The translations under genes and the position numbers were made by a program. Below, piece after piece: positions 26,330-36,471 of a stretch of 64,000 bases of DNA; positions within the stretch are counted from its first letter, which is position 1, and every line of letters starts with the position of its first letter. Source of the stretch: Scrofimicrobium sp. R131. Its GTDB lineage: Bacteria; Actinomycetota; Actinomycetes; Actinomycetales; Actinomycetaceae. The stretch is taken from NCBI RefSeq assembly GCF_040256745.1, contig NZ_CP138335.1:1054001-1118000 (forward strand), read 5' to 3'. The notes beneath the pieces are model-generated. The model had not been told where the DNA came from, did not search any database, and worked only from the letters and a program-made list of their open reading frames with translations.

Positions 26330-27724
26330 GTGATTCCTTGGGAGACATGGCGTGGTTTGCCTGCTCGGCATCAGCCGCAGTACCTCGATGCCGAACGTTT
26401 GCGCCAGGTGAGCGAGGAACTGCGGCAAAGACCTCCGCTGGTCTTTGCCGGCGAGGTCGACGACCTGAAAGATCAGATGGGGCGAGCAGGGCGGGGTGAA
26501 GCCCTGGTCCTGATCGGGGGCGACTGCGCGGAAACCTTCGCCGAATCCACCGCTGCCCGGCTGCGCCTGAAGGTGCAAACCCTGCTGCAGATGGCCGTGG
26601 TTCTTACCTACGGCAGCTCGAAACCGGTCGTGAAGATCGGCCGGATCGCCGGTCAGTACGCGAAGCCGCGTTCGTCCCCCACCGAAACTCACGACGGGGT
26701 TACCTTGCCGTCGTACCTTGGGGATGCGGTCAATGGCTTCGAGTTCACCCCGGAGGCACGCCAGCACGACCCGGGTCGCCTGCTGGAGATGTACCATATG
26801 TCCGCCGCCTCGCTGAACCTGATTCGCGCTTTCACCAAGGGCGGGTATGCCGACTTGCGTCGCGTGCACGAGTGGAACAAGGGCTTCACCTCGAACCCGG
26901 TGTACGCCCGCTACGAGGACCTGGCCGAGGAGATTAACCGGGCGGTGCGGTTCATGGCCGCGGCGGGAGCAGATTTCAACTCACTCCGAGAAGTTGATCT
27001 GTTCTCTGCTCACGAGGCGTTGCTGCTGGACTACGAGGCAGCGATGACCCGGGTGGATTCGCGCACCGGGAACCTGTATGACACCTCCGGGCACTTCCTC
27101 TGGATTGGGGAGCGGACCCGGGCCGTCGATGAGGCCCACGTGGAGATGCTCTCGAAGGTCCGAAATCCGATCGGGGTCAAGCTGGGTCCCAGCACCACCA
27201 AGGAAGACATTAAGGGCCTGATGGACCGGCTGAACCCCGACGGTGAACCCGGTCGTCTCACCTTCATGACCAGGATGGGGGCGCAGCACATTCGCCAGAC
27301 GCTGCCGCCGCTGATCGAGGCGGCCCAGGCCGACGGGCGCCCGGTCACCTGGCTGTCCGACCCGATGCACGGGAACACTATTTCCACTGCGCACGGCTAC
27401 AAAACCCGTGACTTCGACACGATTATGCGCGAGGTGGCCGGCTTCTTTGCGGTGCACGAGGAGATGGGCTCGGTTCCAGGCGGGATCCACGTGGAGTTGA
27501 CGGGCGACGATGTGACCGAGGTCATCGGCGGAGCCGAGGGGATTGACGACTTGGCTCTGCTTCGTCGGTACGAAACCCTGGTGGATCCGCGCCTTAACCA
27601 CCAGCAGTCGCTGGAAATTGCCTTCCAGGTGGCCGAGCTAGTGCGTGAGCGAATCGGGACCGAAGCTCCGATTGAGACGGAGCCCCCGGCGCTGTTGGGC
27701 GAGGCTGACCTGGCCCTCGGCTAA
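26330..27724 (+). CDS. aroG: 3-deoxy-7-phosphoheptulonate synthase, class II
   Basis: This 464-residue enzyme makes DAHP from phosphoenolpyruvate and erythrose 4-phosphate, the entry to aromatic amino acids. Class II (plant/Mycobacterium type) features are visible: LIGGDCAETF, KIGRIAGQYAKPRS, YHMSAASLN, GVKLGPST, WLSDPMHGNT and GGIHVELTGDDVTE. The GTG at 26330 (AAAGAGAGG upstream) gives the normal N terminus PWETWRGLPARHQPQY; an earlier in-frame start would add unrelated residues. It is followed by the Rv2175c-like gene, as in Mycobacterium tuberculosis. Confidence 0.95.
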   Translation: MIPWETWRGLPARHQPQYLDAERLRQVSEELRQRPPLVFAGEVDDLKDQMGRAGRGEALVLIGGDCAETFAESTAARLRLKVQTLLQMAVVLTYGSSKPVVKIGRIAGQYAKPRSSPTETHDGVTLPSYLGDAVNGFEFTPEARQHDPGRLLEMYHMSAASLNLIRAFTKGGYADLRRVHEWNKGFTSNPVYARYEDLAEEINRAVRFMAAAGADFNSLREVDLFSAHEALLLDYEAAMTRVDSRTGNLYDTSGHFLWIGERTRAVDEAHVEMLSKVRNPIGVKLGPSTTKEDIKGLMDRLNPDGEPGRLTFMTRMGAQHIRQTLPPLIEAAQADGRPVTWLSDPMHGNTISTAHGYKTRDFDTIMREVAGFFAVHEEMGSVPGGIHVELTGDDVTEVIGGAEGIDDLALLRRYETLVDPRLNHQQSLEIAFQVAELVRERIGTEAPIETEPPALLGEADLALG

Positions 27725-27734
27725 GATTGGGTTC

Positions 27735-28100
27735 ATGTACGTAGACGAACTCATCGGTGACCTGCTGACCACGCAGGAAGCGGCAGACCTGCTCGGCGCC
27801 TATCGGACCCGGGTAAACCAGTACTCGCGAGAGAACCGACTGGTGATCATTCAGCGTGACGATCGCGCCTACGTTCCGGCCGGACTGCTAGAGGAGCTAC
27901 CAGAGCCGGTCGACTCGGCCACGCATCAGCCGTTGGAGAACCTGCGGGGAACCATTACTCTTCTGCGCGACAGCGAGTTTTCCGCGGAGGAAATCGCCGA
28001 GTGGCTGTGGACCCCGGATGAGGAACTGGGCACCACGCCGATCGCGGCCCTCAGGGAGGGCCGCCACCACCAGGTAAACCGGATCGCGTCCGCGCTCTAG
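27735..28100 (+). CDS. Rv2175c-like DNA-binding protein
   Basis: This 121-residue protein has an N-terminal helix-turn-helix (about residues 5-55; LLTTQEAADLLGAYRTRVNQYSR) of the MerR/excisionase kind and a C-terminal domain (about 65-121; LRGTITLLRDSEFSAEEIAEWLWTPDEELG split across the region) typical of the Rv2175c family. In M. tuberculosis Rv2175c binds DNA and is a target of the Ser/Thr kinase PknL; no kinase is adjacent here. The neighbours (class II DAHP synthase upstream, prenyl synthase downstream) match that locus. Stop codons are shared with the convergent gene (CTAG, 28097-28100). Confidence 0.88.
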   Translation: MYVDELIGDLLTTQEAADLLGAYRTRVNQYSRENRLVIIQRDDRAYVPAGLLEELPEPVDSATHQPLENLRGTITLLRDSEFSAEEIAEWLWTPDEELGTTPIAALREGRHHQVNRIASAL

Positions 28101-29179
28101 CGGTCCCGCTCAACCAGCAGTCGGATAAACGCCAGGCACAGCTCCTGGGCGGGCCCCGGCAGCTTGGCTTCCGCCAGTCGGTGGTGAGCCAGGTCCAGCT
28201 CGCGGGCCAAGTACTCCTCGTGCGGTCCCACGCCGTAAGTCTCAATTAGGTCCCGCGCCTGTGCCACCTGTTCGGGCCCGGGCTCCTGCCGGTAAATCTC
28301 TTCCAGCTGTCGGCGCTGTGCCGAAGGGGCATGCTGGACGGTCAGCGCCAACAGGACGGTCCGCTTCCGTTCCACGATGTCCCCGCCGGCCGGCTTCCCC
28401 GTTTGTGTCGGCTCACCGAGCACGCCCAGGTGGTCGTCGCGCAGTTGGAAAGCAACTCCAGCCGGCTCAAAAACCTGCTCCAGGGTGTGGGCCCATTCCG
28501 GATCCGCCCCGGCTTGGAGCGCTCCGAGCGCGACCGGGTGGGCGACCGAGTAGCGGGCCGACTTTAGCCGAATTACCTGGCGAATCAGTTCTAGTTCCCC
28601 GAGGGGGGCAAAGGACGCCTGGAGGTCCAGGAATTGACCGTAGGCCACCTCGCCGGTCATCTGATGAAAACGTTGGCGCAGCTCCGGTTGCCGGGTGGGG
28701 GAGGCCGCCTCGTCGAGCGCCATCTCGGCGGCCGACAGGAGGAAATCTCCGCCCAGGATCCCGGCCGAAACTCCAAAGTGGTCCGACCCCTCCGTGGCGG
28801 CGAACGCGCGGTGGGTGGCGGGCTTGCCGCGGCGCTCCTCAGCCCGATCCACGATGTCGTCGTGCACTAGGGCGGCGGCCTGGTAGAACTCGAGGGCGGC
28901 TCCCAGAGCTAGGTTTGACTCGGTCGCTGCCCGCAGCAGTAGCTCCTCCGGGGCGGCGTCATCTGTGCGTGCCAACCAGGTGGCCGCACCCAGGACGCTG
29001 CTCAAGGCCCGAAACCGTTTTCCGCTCTCAGCTGAACTTAGCAGGGTGGAGGTGAATAACCCCACCTCGGGCAGGGAACAGCGGGTGGCAAAAGTGAGGA
29101 AACTGCGCCGAACTGTCCGGTCGATTTTGCTTGAAATCTGGGCGATTGTGGCATCGAGACGTGGAGCGGCGCTAGTCAT
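28097..29179 (-). CDS. Polyprenyl diphosphate synthase
   Basis: This 360-residue trans-isoprenyl diphosphate synthase has the first Asp-rich motif [15 protein letters not shown] and a second motif [20 protein letters not shown]. It extends allylic diphosphates with isopentenyl diphosphate, as IdsA/GrcC proteins do for menaquinone or other lipids. The second motif lacks the last Asp of DDxxD, which is common in actinobacterial short-chain enzymes. Product length cannot be read. It is divergent from sigA, with 100 bases between the starts. Confidence 0.92.
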   Translation of the reverse strand: MTSAAPRLDATIAQISSKIDRTVRRSFLTFATRCSLPEVGLFTSTLLSSAESGKRFRALSSVLGAATWLARTDDAAPEELLLRAATESNLALGAALEFYQAAALVHDDIVDRAEERRGKPATHRAFAATEGSDHFGVSAGILGGDFLLSAAEMALDEAASPTRQPELRQRFHQMTGEVAYGQFLDLQASFAPLGELELIRQVIRLKSARYSVAHPVALGALQAGADPEWAHTLEQVFEPAGVAFQLRDDHLGVLGEPTQTGKPAGGDIVERKRTVLLALTVQHAPSAQRRQLEEIYRQEPGPEQVAQARDLIETYGVGPHEEYLARELDLAHHRLAEAKLPGPAQELCLAFIRLLVERDR

Positions 29180-29231
29180 GAGGACAGTCTACCGGGTCCA
29201 GCCCCTTTCGCCGGTTCCGGGTAGATGCTAT

Positions 29232-29237
29232 TATAAT
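29232..29237 (+). promoter_or_regulatory. Consensus -10 box upstream of sigA
   Basis: TATAAT occurs inside CTATTATAATTG, 43 bases before the GTG start of the sigma factor. There is no good -35 at the standard distance. A transcription start near 29244 would give a leader of about 36 bases. Confidence 0.5.
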
Positions 29238-29279
29238 TGTTTGCAGGCCTGTGCCCATTACGTCGAGAAAGGCTCATTT

Positions 29280-30605
29280 GTGTCTGCATCAAAGTCACCA
29301 AAGTCTACCGCAAGTGCGGCATCGAAGAGTTCAAAGTCTCGGACCCCCAAGAAGGCTGCGGCCAAGAAGGCGCCCGCCAAGACCACTGCCAAGGCGACCA
29401 CCAAGGCGACCGCCAAGAAGCCGGTCAAGAAGAAGGTCGAGCCCGTGGTCGAGGTGGAAGAAGACAACGAGGAAGCGACTGACGTCCCCGAAGAGGAACT
29501 GACGCAAGAAGTCGAAATCGAGCCAATCGAGGACGAGGCGGAAGAAGACGAAGACGCGGAACCGGCTGCGGACGACGAGGAAGAGGAAGCTCCCGAAGAG
29601 CGTTCCGTTGAAGAGGTCCGGCGCAAGCGAGGCTTTGTTGTCTCCGACTCGGACGATCAGGATGAACCGGTCCAGCAGGTGACCGTCGCCGGCGCCACCG
29701 CCGACCCGGTCAAGGACTACCTGAAGCAAATCGGCAAGGTACCCCTGCTGAACGCGGAGCAGGAAGTGGATCTGGCCCGCCGGATCGAAGCCGGCCTGTA
29801 CGCGGACTACAAGCTGAAGGAAGAGGGCGACCAGATGTCCTCCCGGATGCGCCGCGAACTGAACCTGCTTTCGGCTGACGGGCAGAACGCCAAGAACCAC
29901 CTGCTAGAGGCGAACCTGCGGCTAGTGGTGTCCCTGGCCAAGCGCTACACCGGACGCGGAATGCAGTTCCTGGACCTGATCCAAGAGGGCAACTTGGGCC
30001 TGATCCGCGCGGTGGAGAAGTTTGACTACACCAAGGGCTACAAGTTCTCGACCTACGCCACCTGGTGGATTCGCCAGGCCATCACCCGGGCGATGGCCGA
30101 TCAGGCGCGGACCATCCGGATCCCGGTGCACATGGTCGAGGTCATCAACAAGCTGGCTCGGGTTCAGCGGCAGATGATGCAGGATCTGGGCCGTGAACCC
30201 ACCCCCGAAGAGTTGGCGGCCGAGCTGCAAATGACGCCGGAGAAGGTGGTCGAGGTCCAAAAGTATGGCCGCGAGCCCATCTCGCTGCACACGCCGCTGG
30301 GCGAAGACGGCGACTCCGAGTTCGGCGACCTGATCGAGGATTCCGAAGCGGTCGTCCCCGCCGACGCCGTTTCCTTCACCCTGCTGCAGGAGCAACTGCA
30401 CCAGGTGTTGGACACGCTGTCTGAGCGTGAGGCCGGGGTGGTTTCCATGCGGTTCGGTCTGGGTGATGGACAGCCGAAGACCCTCGATGAGATCGGTAAG
30501 GTTTACGGGGTCACTCGGGAACGCATTCGCCAGATCGAGTCCAAGACCATGTCAAAGCTGCGCCACCCCAGTCGGTCCCAAGTTCTGCGGGACTACCTGG
30601 ACTAG
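29280..30605 (+). CDS. sigA: Primary RNA polymerase sigma factor (sigma-70, RpoD/HrdB type)
   Basis: This 441-residue protein directs RNA polymerase to housekeeping promoters. Regions seen: 1.2 ([16 protein letters not shown], about 145), 2.1-2.4 ([53 protein letters not shown]), 3 ([16 protein letters not shown]), and 4.2 at the end ([20 protein letters not shown]). The first 50 residues are Lys/Ala-rich and the next 60 almost purely acidic, the usual variable N-terminal region of actinobacterial primary sigmas. The GTG at 29280 follows GAGAAAGG and agrees with the VSASKSPKS-type N terminus. Confidence 0.97.
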   Translation: MSASKSPKSTASAASKSSKSRTPKKAAAKKAPAKTTAKATTKATAKKPVKKKVEPVVEVEEDNEEATDVPEEELTQEVEIEPIEDEAEEDEDAEPAADDEEEEAPEERSVEEVRRKRGFVVSDSDDQDEPVQQVTVAGATADPVKDYLKQIGKVPLLNAEQEVDLARRIEAGLYADYKLKEEGDQMSSRMRRELNLLSADGQNAKNHLLEANLRLVVSLAKRYTGRGMQFLDLIQEGNLGLIRAVEKFDYTKGYKFSTYATWWIRQAITRAMADQARTIRIPVHMVEVINKLARVQRQMMQDLGREPTPEELAAELQMTPEKVVEVQKYGREPISLHTPLGEDGDSEFGDLIEDSEAVVPADAVSFTLLQEQLHQVLDTLSEREAGVVSMRFGLGDGQPKTLDEIGKVYGVTRERIRQIESKTMSKLRHPSRSQVLRDYLD

Positions 30606-30630
30606 CAGCAGGGGCCCCCGAAAGACAAAA

Positions 30631-30688
30631 CAAGACACTCCCCGGGTCTGCGGCCGAATTTTCGGCGCGGCAGGCGGGGAGTGTCTTG
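30631..30688. terminator. Large hairpin terminator between sigA and DUF7455 gene
   Basis: CAAGACACTCCCCG (30631-30644) pairs perfectly with CGGGGAGTGTCTTG (30675-30688). A smaller hairpin, GCCGAA..TTCGGC, lies inside. On the minus strand the stem is followed by TTTTGTCTTT, a good U-run, so it should end the DUF7455 transcript; on the plus strand it lies 26 bases after the sigA stop without a T-run. Confidence 0.88.
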
Positions 30689-30705
30689 CTAGGTAAAGTT
30701 AGTTG

Positions 30706-30912
30706 CTAGTCCAGCAGATGCCGGTCGTCTTGCAGGTAGTCCGCGGCTTCTGCCAGGGCTCCCAGGTTCTTGGTGCCGTGGTGGGCGCAAAACAGCAGCT
30801 CGGTCTCACCGAGGACAGCCCGGACCCAGGCGCGGGCACCGCAGGCATCGCAGCGGTCCAGGGCGGTCAGCTCTCTGCGTTCCAGGGTTGAGCGACTAAT
30901 TGTTTGGTTCAT
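30706..30912 (-). CDS. DUF7455 small zinc-ribbon-like protein
   Basis: This 68-residue protein has a CDACGARAW knuckle (two cysteines) and a second half FCAHHG with Cys and two His, a likely zinc site. The C-terminal part (NLGALAEAADYLQDD) is helical. Members of this family commonly lie next to the primary sigma factor and parE in Actinobacteria, as here. The function is not known to me. Convergent with sigA and divergent from parE. Confidence 0.85.
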   Translation of the reverse strand: MNQTISRSTLERRELTALDRCDACGARAWVRAVLGETELLFCAHHGTKNLGALAEAADYLQDDRHLLD

Positions 30913-30989
30913 GTCTCTATCAAATCACCTGTTGGCGAAGCTGCCGAGTCCTTTCGCCGATGGCACAATCACCCGAGTAGGATGTTCAG

Positions 30990-33083
30990 GTGAGTAATTC
31001 TAGCGAGTACACGGCCCGCCACCTCTCGGTCCTGGAGGGCCTGGAAGCGGTCCGCAAGCGGCCGGGAATGTACATTGGGTCCACCGATCGACGCGGACTG
31101 ATGCACTGCGTCTGGGAAATCATCGACAACGCGGTGGACGAGGCGCTTGAGGGCCACTGCGACACGATCGAGGTGACCCTGCACCCGGACCATTCTGTTT
31201 CGGTTACCGATAACGGGCGGGGGATCCCGGTTGACCGCGTCCCCGGGATCGACCTGTCCGGGGTGGAGGTTGTCTTCACCAAGCTGCATGCGGGTGGCAA
31301 GTTCGGCAACGGCAACTACGCCGCTTCTGGCGGCCTCCACGGGGTGGGTGCCTCCGTGGTTAACGCTCTGTCCGCTCGGCTGGACGTCGAGGTGGACCGG
31401 GCCGGCAAAACCTACGGCATGTCTTTTCGCCGGGGAGAGCCGGGCACCTTTGACGATGCCAAGGGCCGCACCCCCAACTCACCGTTCCAACCGTTCGAGG
31501 CGGCGCAGGACACTCCGGTAATCGGCAAGGCCAAGCGGGGCGTTACCGGTACCCGGGTTAGGTTTTGGCACGACTTCCAGATCTTTCCTTCCAGCGAGAC
31601 GTTCTCTTGGGAAGGGTTGATCGACCGGGCCCGCCAGACCGCATTCCTGGTCCCCGGGCTGACCATCATCGTGCGGGATCTGCGCGAAGACGAAGCGCGG
31701 GAGGAGACCTTCCACTTCCGTGGGGGCGTGACCGACTTCGTCGACTTCTTGGCACCCGATCGGGCCGTCTGTGAGACCTGGAAGATTGAGGGGACCGGTA
31801 CCTATCAGGAGGTGGTCCAGCAGCTGGGTGAAGACGGTCACCTGCGCCCGGTGGAAGTGGAGCGCACCTGCGAGGTTGAGTGCGCGCTGCGCTGGGGAAT
31901 TGGCTACGACACCACGGTCCGCTCGTTCGTGAACATTATCGCCACTCCCAAGGGCGGTACCCACCTGCAGGGCTTCGAGCAGGGGCTGCTTCGGGCCGTG
32001 CGCAAGCAGGTGGAAAAGCAGGCGCGGAAACTGAAGGTGACCGGCAAGGACGGCCGAGTCGAGAAAGACGACGTCCTTGCTGGTCTAAGCGCGGTGGTGA
32101 CAGTCCGGATTGCCGAGCCGCAGTTTGAGGGGCAGACCAAGGAGATCCTGGGGACGCCCGCGGTGAAGAACATCGTCCTAAAGACGGTGGAGGACGCGGT
32201 TGAGCAGAAGCTCACCTCGACCAAACGGGGCGACAAACAGGAGGCGACCGTCGTCCTGGAGAAGATCGTCGGCGAGATGAAGTCCCGCGTCTCCGCTCGA
32301 ATCCACAAGGAGATTTCGCGGCGAAAGACCGCCCTGGAGACGTCGACGCTACCCGCCAAGCTGGCCGACTGCCGGTCAAACGAGGTGGCCCGGTCCGAAC
32401 TGTTCATCGTGGAGGGGGACTCTGCGCTCGGGACCGCGAAGGCGGCTCGTTCCAGCGAGTTCCAGGCGCTGTTCCCAATCCGCGGGAAGATCTTGAACAC
32501 CCAGCGCGCCTCCACCGCCGACATGCTGTCCAATGCCGAGTGCGCCAACATCATTCAGGTGATTGGGGCGGGTTCCGGGCGGACCTTCGATTTGTCTCAG
32601 GCCCGCTACGGCAAGGTGATCCTGATGACGGATGCCGACGTGGATGGGGCCCACATTCGGACCCTACTGCTGACCCTGTTCTTCCGGTACATGCGCCCGT
32701 TGGTGGAGGCCGGCCAGGTCTATGCGGCTGTGCCTCCGCTGCATCGAATTGAGGTCAGTGCGCGTGGAAAGAAGGACTACATTTACACCTACAGCGAGGC
32801 CGAGCTGCACGACGAGCTGACCAAATTGAAGCGCCGGGGGAAGTCTTACAAGGAGCCGATTCAGCGATACAAAGGCCTGGGGGAAATGGATGCCGAGCAG
32901 CTGGCGGAGACCACGATGGATCCGCGAACCCGTTCGCTCCGGCGGATCACGCTGGCCGACGAGGAGGCCCTGCGCCAGGCGGAAGATGTCTTTGAACTGC
33001 TGATGGGGGCCGTGGTGGCGCCCCGGCGAGAGTTCATTGTGGATCACGCCTATGAGATAGATCGCGAGCGGATTGACGCCTAA
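30990..33083 (+). CDS. parE: DNA topoisomerase IV, subunit B (GyrB-like)
   Basis: This 697-residue ATPase subunit of a type IIA topoisomerase has the GHKL site IIDNAVDEALEGH, VTDNGRGIPVD and GGLHGVGASVVNAL, then the transducer domain. The TOPRIM motifs are VEGDSALGTAKAA and MTDADVDGAHI. The ALGTAK form, in place of GGSAK in GyrB, and the position after sigA-DUF7455 match actinobacterial ParE rather than gyrase B. With ParC it would unlink daughter chromosomes. The GTG at 30990 has AGGA 7 bases upstream. It could be annotated gyrB by automatic tools. Confidence 0.9.
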   Translation: MSNSSEYTARHLSVLEGLEAVRKRPGMYIGSTDRRGLMHCVWEIIDNAVDEALEGHCDTIEVTLHPDHSVSVTDNGRGIPVDRVPGIDLSGVEVVFTKLHAGGKFGNGNYAASGGLHGVGASVVNALSARLDVEVDRAGKTYGMSFRRGEPGTFDDAKGRTPNSPFQPFEAAQDTPVIGKAKRGVTGTRVRFWHDFQIFPSSETFSWEGLIDRARQTAFLVPGLTIIVRDLREDEAREETFHFRGGVTDFVDFLAPDRAVCETWKIEGTGTYQEVVQQLGEDGHLRPVEVERTCEVECALRWGIGYDTTVRSFVNIIATPKGGTHLQGFEQGLLRAVRKQVEKQARKLKVTGKDGRVEKDDVLAGLSAVVTVRIAEPQFEGQTKEILGTPAVKNIVLKTVEDAVEQKLTSTKRGDKQEATVVLEKIVGEMKSRVSARIHKEISRRKTALETSTLPAKLADCRSNEVARSELFIVEGDSALGTAKAARSSEFQALFPIRGKILNTQRASTADMLSNAECANIIQVIGAGSGRTFDLSQARYGKVILMTDADVDGAHIRTLLLTLFFRYMRPLVEAGQVYAAVPPLHRIEVSARGKKDYIYTYSEAELHDELTKLKRRGKSYKEPIQRYKGLGEMDAEQLAETTMDPRTRSLRRITLADEEALRQAEDVFELLMGAVVAPRREFIVDHAYEIDRERIDA

Positions 33084-33112
33084 TTCGGAGGTTTGACCTG
33101 GCTAAAGGAACT

Positions 33113-34084
33113 ATGGTGGAGGGAATGAAGAACGATTCCTTTCCCCCCGACGAGGAGGCAACCCTGCAGTGGCGGCCTCTGACCGAGGCGAGCTTGCCGA
33201 TCCTGCACCAGCTGGTGCAGGAGGTGGAAGGGGCTAGTTTCGTTCCGTACCCGACTTCTGATCGGGAGATCGCTTTCTGGGTGCAGGAAACGCCGCGCTG
33301 GGTGGGAATCTACGGCGAAGACCAGGCGGGACAGGTCCAGGCAGCCGCCCTGGTGGCCATCTCCGGGGTCGACCAGTCTCTGTGTGAGACGCGCTCGTTC
33401 CTGCAGCCCCGACTGCAGTCCAAGCAGATGTGGGAAACCATGATGCGCTGGCAGCTGCGGGAAGCCAAAGAGCTGCTGAAGGAGTCGGGCAAGCCAAAGC
33501 CGGGCCTGATCCGCACCTCGGTTCACCCCTACCAGGCCGGGTTGGAAGGGGTCCTCCGGTCCAAAGGATTCTCTTGGGTCAGCTCCACGGTGGAGATGCG
33601 CCGCCTGCTACTCGACGTGCCGGAAGTGCCGAACCTGGGCCCCTACCTGGGGGTGGAGCCGTGGGCGGAGGAATACGAGGATTCCGCCCGCCGCCTGTTC
33701 AACCGGCTGATGAGCGGCGACGGCACGGTCAGTCGCCAACAGTGGTTAGCGCACCGGGAACTGTTTCAGCCGGAATGGTCGTTCGTAGCCGTCAGCCGGC
33801 AGGGCGATCGTCCGGAGCTGGCCGGGTTCCTAATGGCCTCCGCTGCGACGGAGACGGGCACCCAGGAGGGTTTCATCGACCTGCTGGCGGTGTCGGAGGC
33901 CGCCGCCTCGATGGACACGTTCCAGGCCCTGGCCCTGGCCTCGATGGGCCGGCAAGCCGCGGCCGGTGTCACTCACACGGGAGCCACGGTGGACGAGCCG
34001 GGCGATCCGCTGACCACCCGACTTTACGAAGGTTTAGGTTTCACCCGTTTTTACGAGGTGAAGAGCTACTCGGCCCCCTGCTAA
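33113..34084 (+). CDS. Tandem GNAT-family acetyltransferase
   Basis: This 323-residue cytoplasmic protein has two acetyltransferase-like halves. The N-terminal half (about residues 15-160) ends with SVHPYQAGLEGVLRSKGFSWV. The C-terminal half (about 180-320) ends with TGATVDEPGDPLTTRLYEGLGFTRFYEVKSY, the acetyl-CoA-binding and tail pattern of GNATs. The architecture is that of MshD-like proteins, but the substrate cannot be assigned. It follows parE by 29 bases and converges on parC, with CTAA (34081-34084) shared between the two stops. An ATG at 33125 is an alternative start. Confidence 0.8.
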   Translation: MVEGMKNDSFPPDEEATLQWRPLTEASLPILHQLVQEVEGASFVPYPTSDREIAFWVQETPRWVGIYGEDQAGQVQAAALVAISGVDQSLCETRSFLQPRLQSKQMWETMMRWQLREAKELLKESGKPKPGLIRTSVHPYQAGLEGVLRSKGFSWVSSTVEMRRLLLDVPEVPNLGPYLGVEPWAEEYEDSARRLFNRLMSGDGTVSRQQWLAHRELFQPEWSFVAVSRQGDRPELAGFLMASAATETGTQEGFIDLLAVSEAAASMDTFQALALASMGRQAAAGVTHTGATVDEPGDPLTTRLYEGLGFTRFYEVKSYSAPC

Positions 34085-36471
34085 CCGACGGCGTCGAACG
34101 CTCGCTTGAGGGCAGTGCCCGAGCCGTCCCGCCGCTCGTCGAGCTCGGGGAGCGGAACCGGCTTCCCGCTGGCGTTCTCCGCGTGGGGCAGGTGGTCACC
34201 GATCCAGGCCAGTCCCAGCGAGTCTTCCCCTCGCAGGAGGCGCTGGCAGCGAACCCCCTGCGTGGCCCGGCCCTTGGGTGGGAACTGGAGCAGGCTGGTC
34301 ACCTTGGCCGAGGTGTAGGCGGTTCCGGCTAGCGTCCCCGCGGCCTGAGCTACCGTCAACACGGTTGCCTCCTCGGTGGGTTCCACCGAGGCAAACGCGA
34401 TGGCCCGGTCACCGGCGGCCAGCTTGATTCCCGCCATCCCACCGGCACTCACCCCCTGGGGGCGAACGTTGGTGGAGCCGGTCCGGAGCAGTTGGGCGCG
34501 GGCGGTGACAAAGACCAGGTCGTGAGAGTCCGCCGAGGGGCCGAGCCCGATCACCTGATCGCCCTCGTCCAGCGAGATTACCGGCCAGGTGTCCTTCGAC
34601 TCGGGATGTTCGGGTCGGACCCGCTTGACCACGCCCTGGGCGGTGCCGAGGGCCAACACCGGTGTGTCGGTGAGGGCAAAGACCCCAACCGCCTCGACCC
34701 CGAGCAGTTCGCGAGCGGGAATCGCCCCGGCCAGGGAGACCGGTTCGTCTTCGGTTCGGGCCACCTCGGGCAGGGTGACGACGTCGAGGCGATGAGCCTG
34801 GCCGTCGGTGGTCACCACGGCCACCTGCGCCCGCGTGCTGGTAGCAGCCACGGAACGCCAGACGGAGGAGGGCAGGTCGCCCCCGGGAGCGAGGGGAGCC
34901 GCCCCGGCTACCCGGGCCAACCCACCGGCCGCGGACAGGACCACCTGGCACGGCAGGTCCGGAATCTCCAGGTCGGTGGGGGGAGGGAGCACCGCCGGCT
35001 CGGCGCCGGAAAGCACGGTCCGGCGGGGGGAATCCAGAATTTCGGCCGCTGCCCGCAAATCCTGGGCCACCGCCTCGCGCAGATTCTCCTCCGTGGCCAG
35101 GATCGCGCGCAGAGCGGCAATCTCGTCCGCCAACTCGCGCTGCTCCTGTTCCAGCTCCAGCCGAGACAGCTTCGTCAGTCGGCGGAGCCTGAGCTCAAGG
35201 ATGTACTGAGCCTGAATTTCCGACAGATCGAAGGCCACCATCAGCCGTTCCTGAGCCACGGTGGCATCGTCGGAAGCCCGGATGATCTGGATGACCTCGT
35301 CAATGTCAACCAGGGCCAGCAGCAGCCCGTCCACCAGGTGCTGGCGGGCCAGGCGCTTGTCCAGGCGGAACCGGGTCCGTCGTCGGACCACTTCCAATCG
35401 GTGATCCACGAACACCTGCAGGATGTCCTTCAGGGTGAGGACGCGGGGCTGGCCGTTCACCAGGGCGACCGCGTTAACCGCGAAGGTTTCTTCCAGCGGG
35501 GTGAGTTTGTAGAGGCCAGCCAGGACTGCCTGCGGGTTGAACCCGGCCTTGATGTCGATCACCAGGCGGAGGCCATGGTGGCGGTCGGTCAGGTTAGTGA
35601 CGGCCGAGATGCCCTTCAGCTTGCCGGCGTTGACTGCATCTTTGATCTTCTCAATTACCCGCTCCGGGCCCACCATGTAGGGTAGCTCGGTCACGACCAG
35701 CCCCATCTTTCGGGCAGAGATCCGTTCCTCCACCACTTTGGCGCGAACCTTGAAGGTTCCGCGTCCGGTCCGATACGACTCCGCCACGGCGTCCAGGTCC
35801 AGGATCAGGCCGCCACCAGGGAAGTCAGGCCCCGGGATGTACTCCATCAGGTCGTCGACGGTGGCGTCCGGATGTGCCAGCAGGTGCAGGGCTCCGGCCA
35901 GGGCTTCGCGCGGGTTGTGCGGGGCAATGGTCGTGGCCATCCCCACCGCGATCCCGGAGGCGCCGTTGACCAGCAGGGCGGGGAAGGCCGCCGGCAAGAC
36001 ATCCGGCTGTTGGAACTGGTTGTCGTAGTTCGGGACGAAGTCGACCGTGTCCTCATCCAACTGGTCGGTGAGGAGCAGTGCCGCCCGGTCCAGGCGGGCC
36101 TCCGTGTACCGGGGGGCAGCCGGACCGTCGTCCAGCGATCCAAAGTTACCGTGCCCATCCACCAGGGGCACCCGCTGGTTGAACGGTTGGGCCAGCCGGA
36201 CTAGGGCATCGTAAATGGCCGAGTCTCCGTGCGGGTGCAGCTTGCCCATCACCTCGCCCACCACGCGGGAAGACTTGACGTGACCCCGGTCGGGCCGCAA
36301 CCCCAATTGACTCATCTGAAAGAGGATTCGGCGCTGAACCGGTTTCATCCCGTCGCGCGCATCGGGAAGCGCGCGCGAGTAGATGACCGAATAGGCGTAT
36401 TCGAGGTAGGAGCCGCGCATTTCCTCAGAGACATCGATCTCTGAGATGCGTTCTTCCGGGGTGTCAGTCAT
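34081..36471 (-). CDS. parC: DNA topoisomerase IV, subunit A (GyrA-like)
   Basis: This 796-residue cleavage subunit has the active Tyr at about residue 122 (APRYTEARL) and the quinolone-pocket stretch HPHGDSAIYDALVR with the usual Ser and Asp, so no resistance change is visible. The C-terminal beta-pinwheel region is present (about 490-796), but I see no QRRGGKG GyrA box, consistent with ParC rather than GyrA. The ATG at 36471 gives the normal N terminus (TPEERISEIDVSEEMRGSYLEYA across residues 4-26). The two subunits are in opposite directions with a GNAT gene between. Confidence 0.92.
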   Translation of the reverse strand: MTDTPEERISEIDVSEEMRGSYLEYAYSVIYSRALPDARDGMKPVQRRILFQMSQLGLRPDRGHVKSSRVVGEVMGKLHPHGDSAIYDALVRLAQPFNQRVPLVDGHGNFGSLDDGPAAPRYTEARLDRAALLLTDQLDEDTVDFVPNYDNQFQQPDVLPAAFPALLVNGASGIAVGMATTIAPHNPREALAGALHLLAHPDATVDDLMEYIPGPDFPGGGLILDLDAVAESYRTGRGTFKVRAKVVEERISARKMGLVVTELPYMVGPERVIEKIKDAVNAGKLKGISAVTNLTDRHHGLRLVIDIKAGFNPQAVLAGLYKLTPLEETFAVNAVALVNGQPRVLTLKDILQVFVDHRLEVVRRRTRFRLDKRLARQHLVDGLLLALVDIDEVIQIIRASDDATVAQERLMVAFDLSEIQAQYILELRLRRLTKLSRLELEQEQRELADEIAALRAILATEENLREAVAQDLRAAAEILDSPRRTVLSGAEPAVLPPPTDLEIPDLPCQVVLSAAGGLARVAGAAPLAPGGDLPSSVWRSVAATSTRAQVAVVTTDGQAHRLDVVTLPEVARTEDEPVSLAGAIPARELLGVEAVGVFALTDTPVLALGTAQGVVKRVRPEHPESKDTWPVISLDEGDQVIGLGPSADSHDLVFVTARAQLLRTGSTNVRPQGVSAGGMAGIKLAAGDRAIAFASVEPTEEATVLTVAQAAGTLAGTAYTSAKVTSLLQFPPKGRATQGVRCQRLLRGEDSLGLAWIGDHLPHAENASGKPVPLPELDERRDGSGTALKRAFDAVG

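Noticed and set aside
29331-29620. Lys/Ala-rich and acidic repeats at the start of sigA as a possible tandem-repeat element
   Set aside because: The low complexity is the usual variable N-terminal region of actinobacterial primary sigma factors; no exact DNA repeat unit is present.
30990-33083. Calling this gene gyrB
   Set aside because: The EGDSALGTAK motif, the position after sigA-DUF7455 and the nearby parC without a GyrA box fit topoisomerase IV better, although gyrase B cannot be fully excluded.
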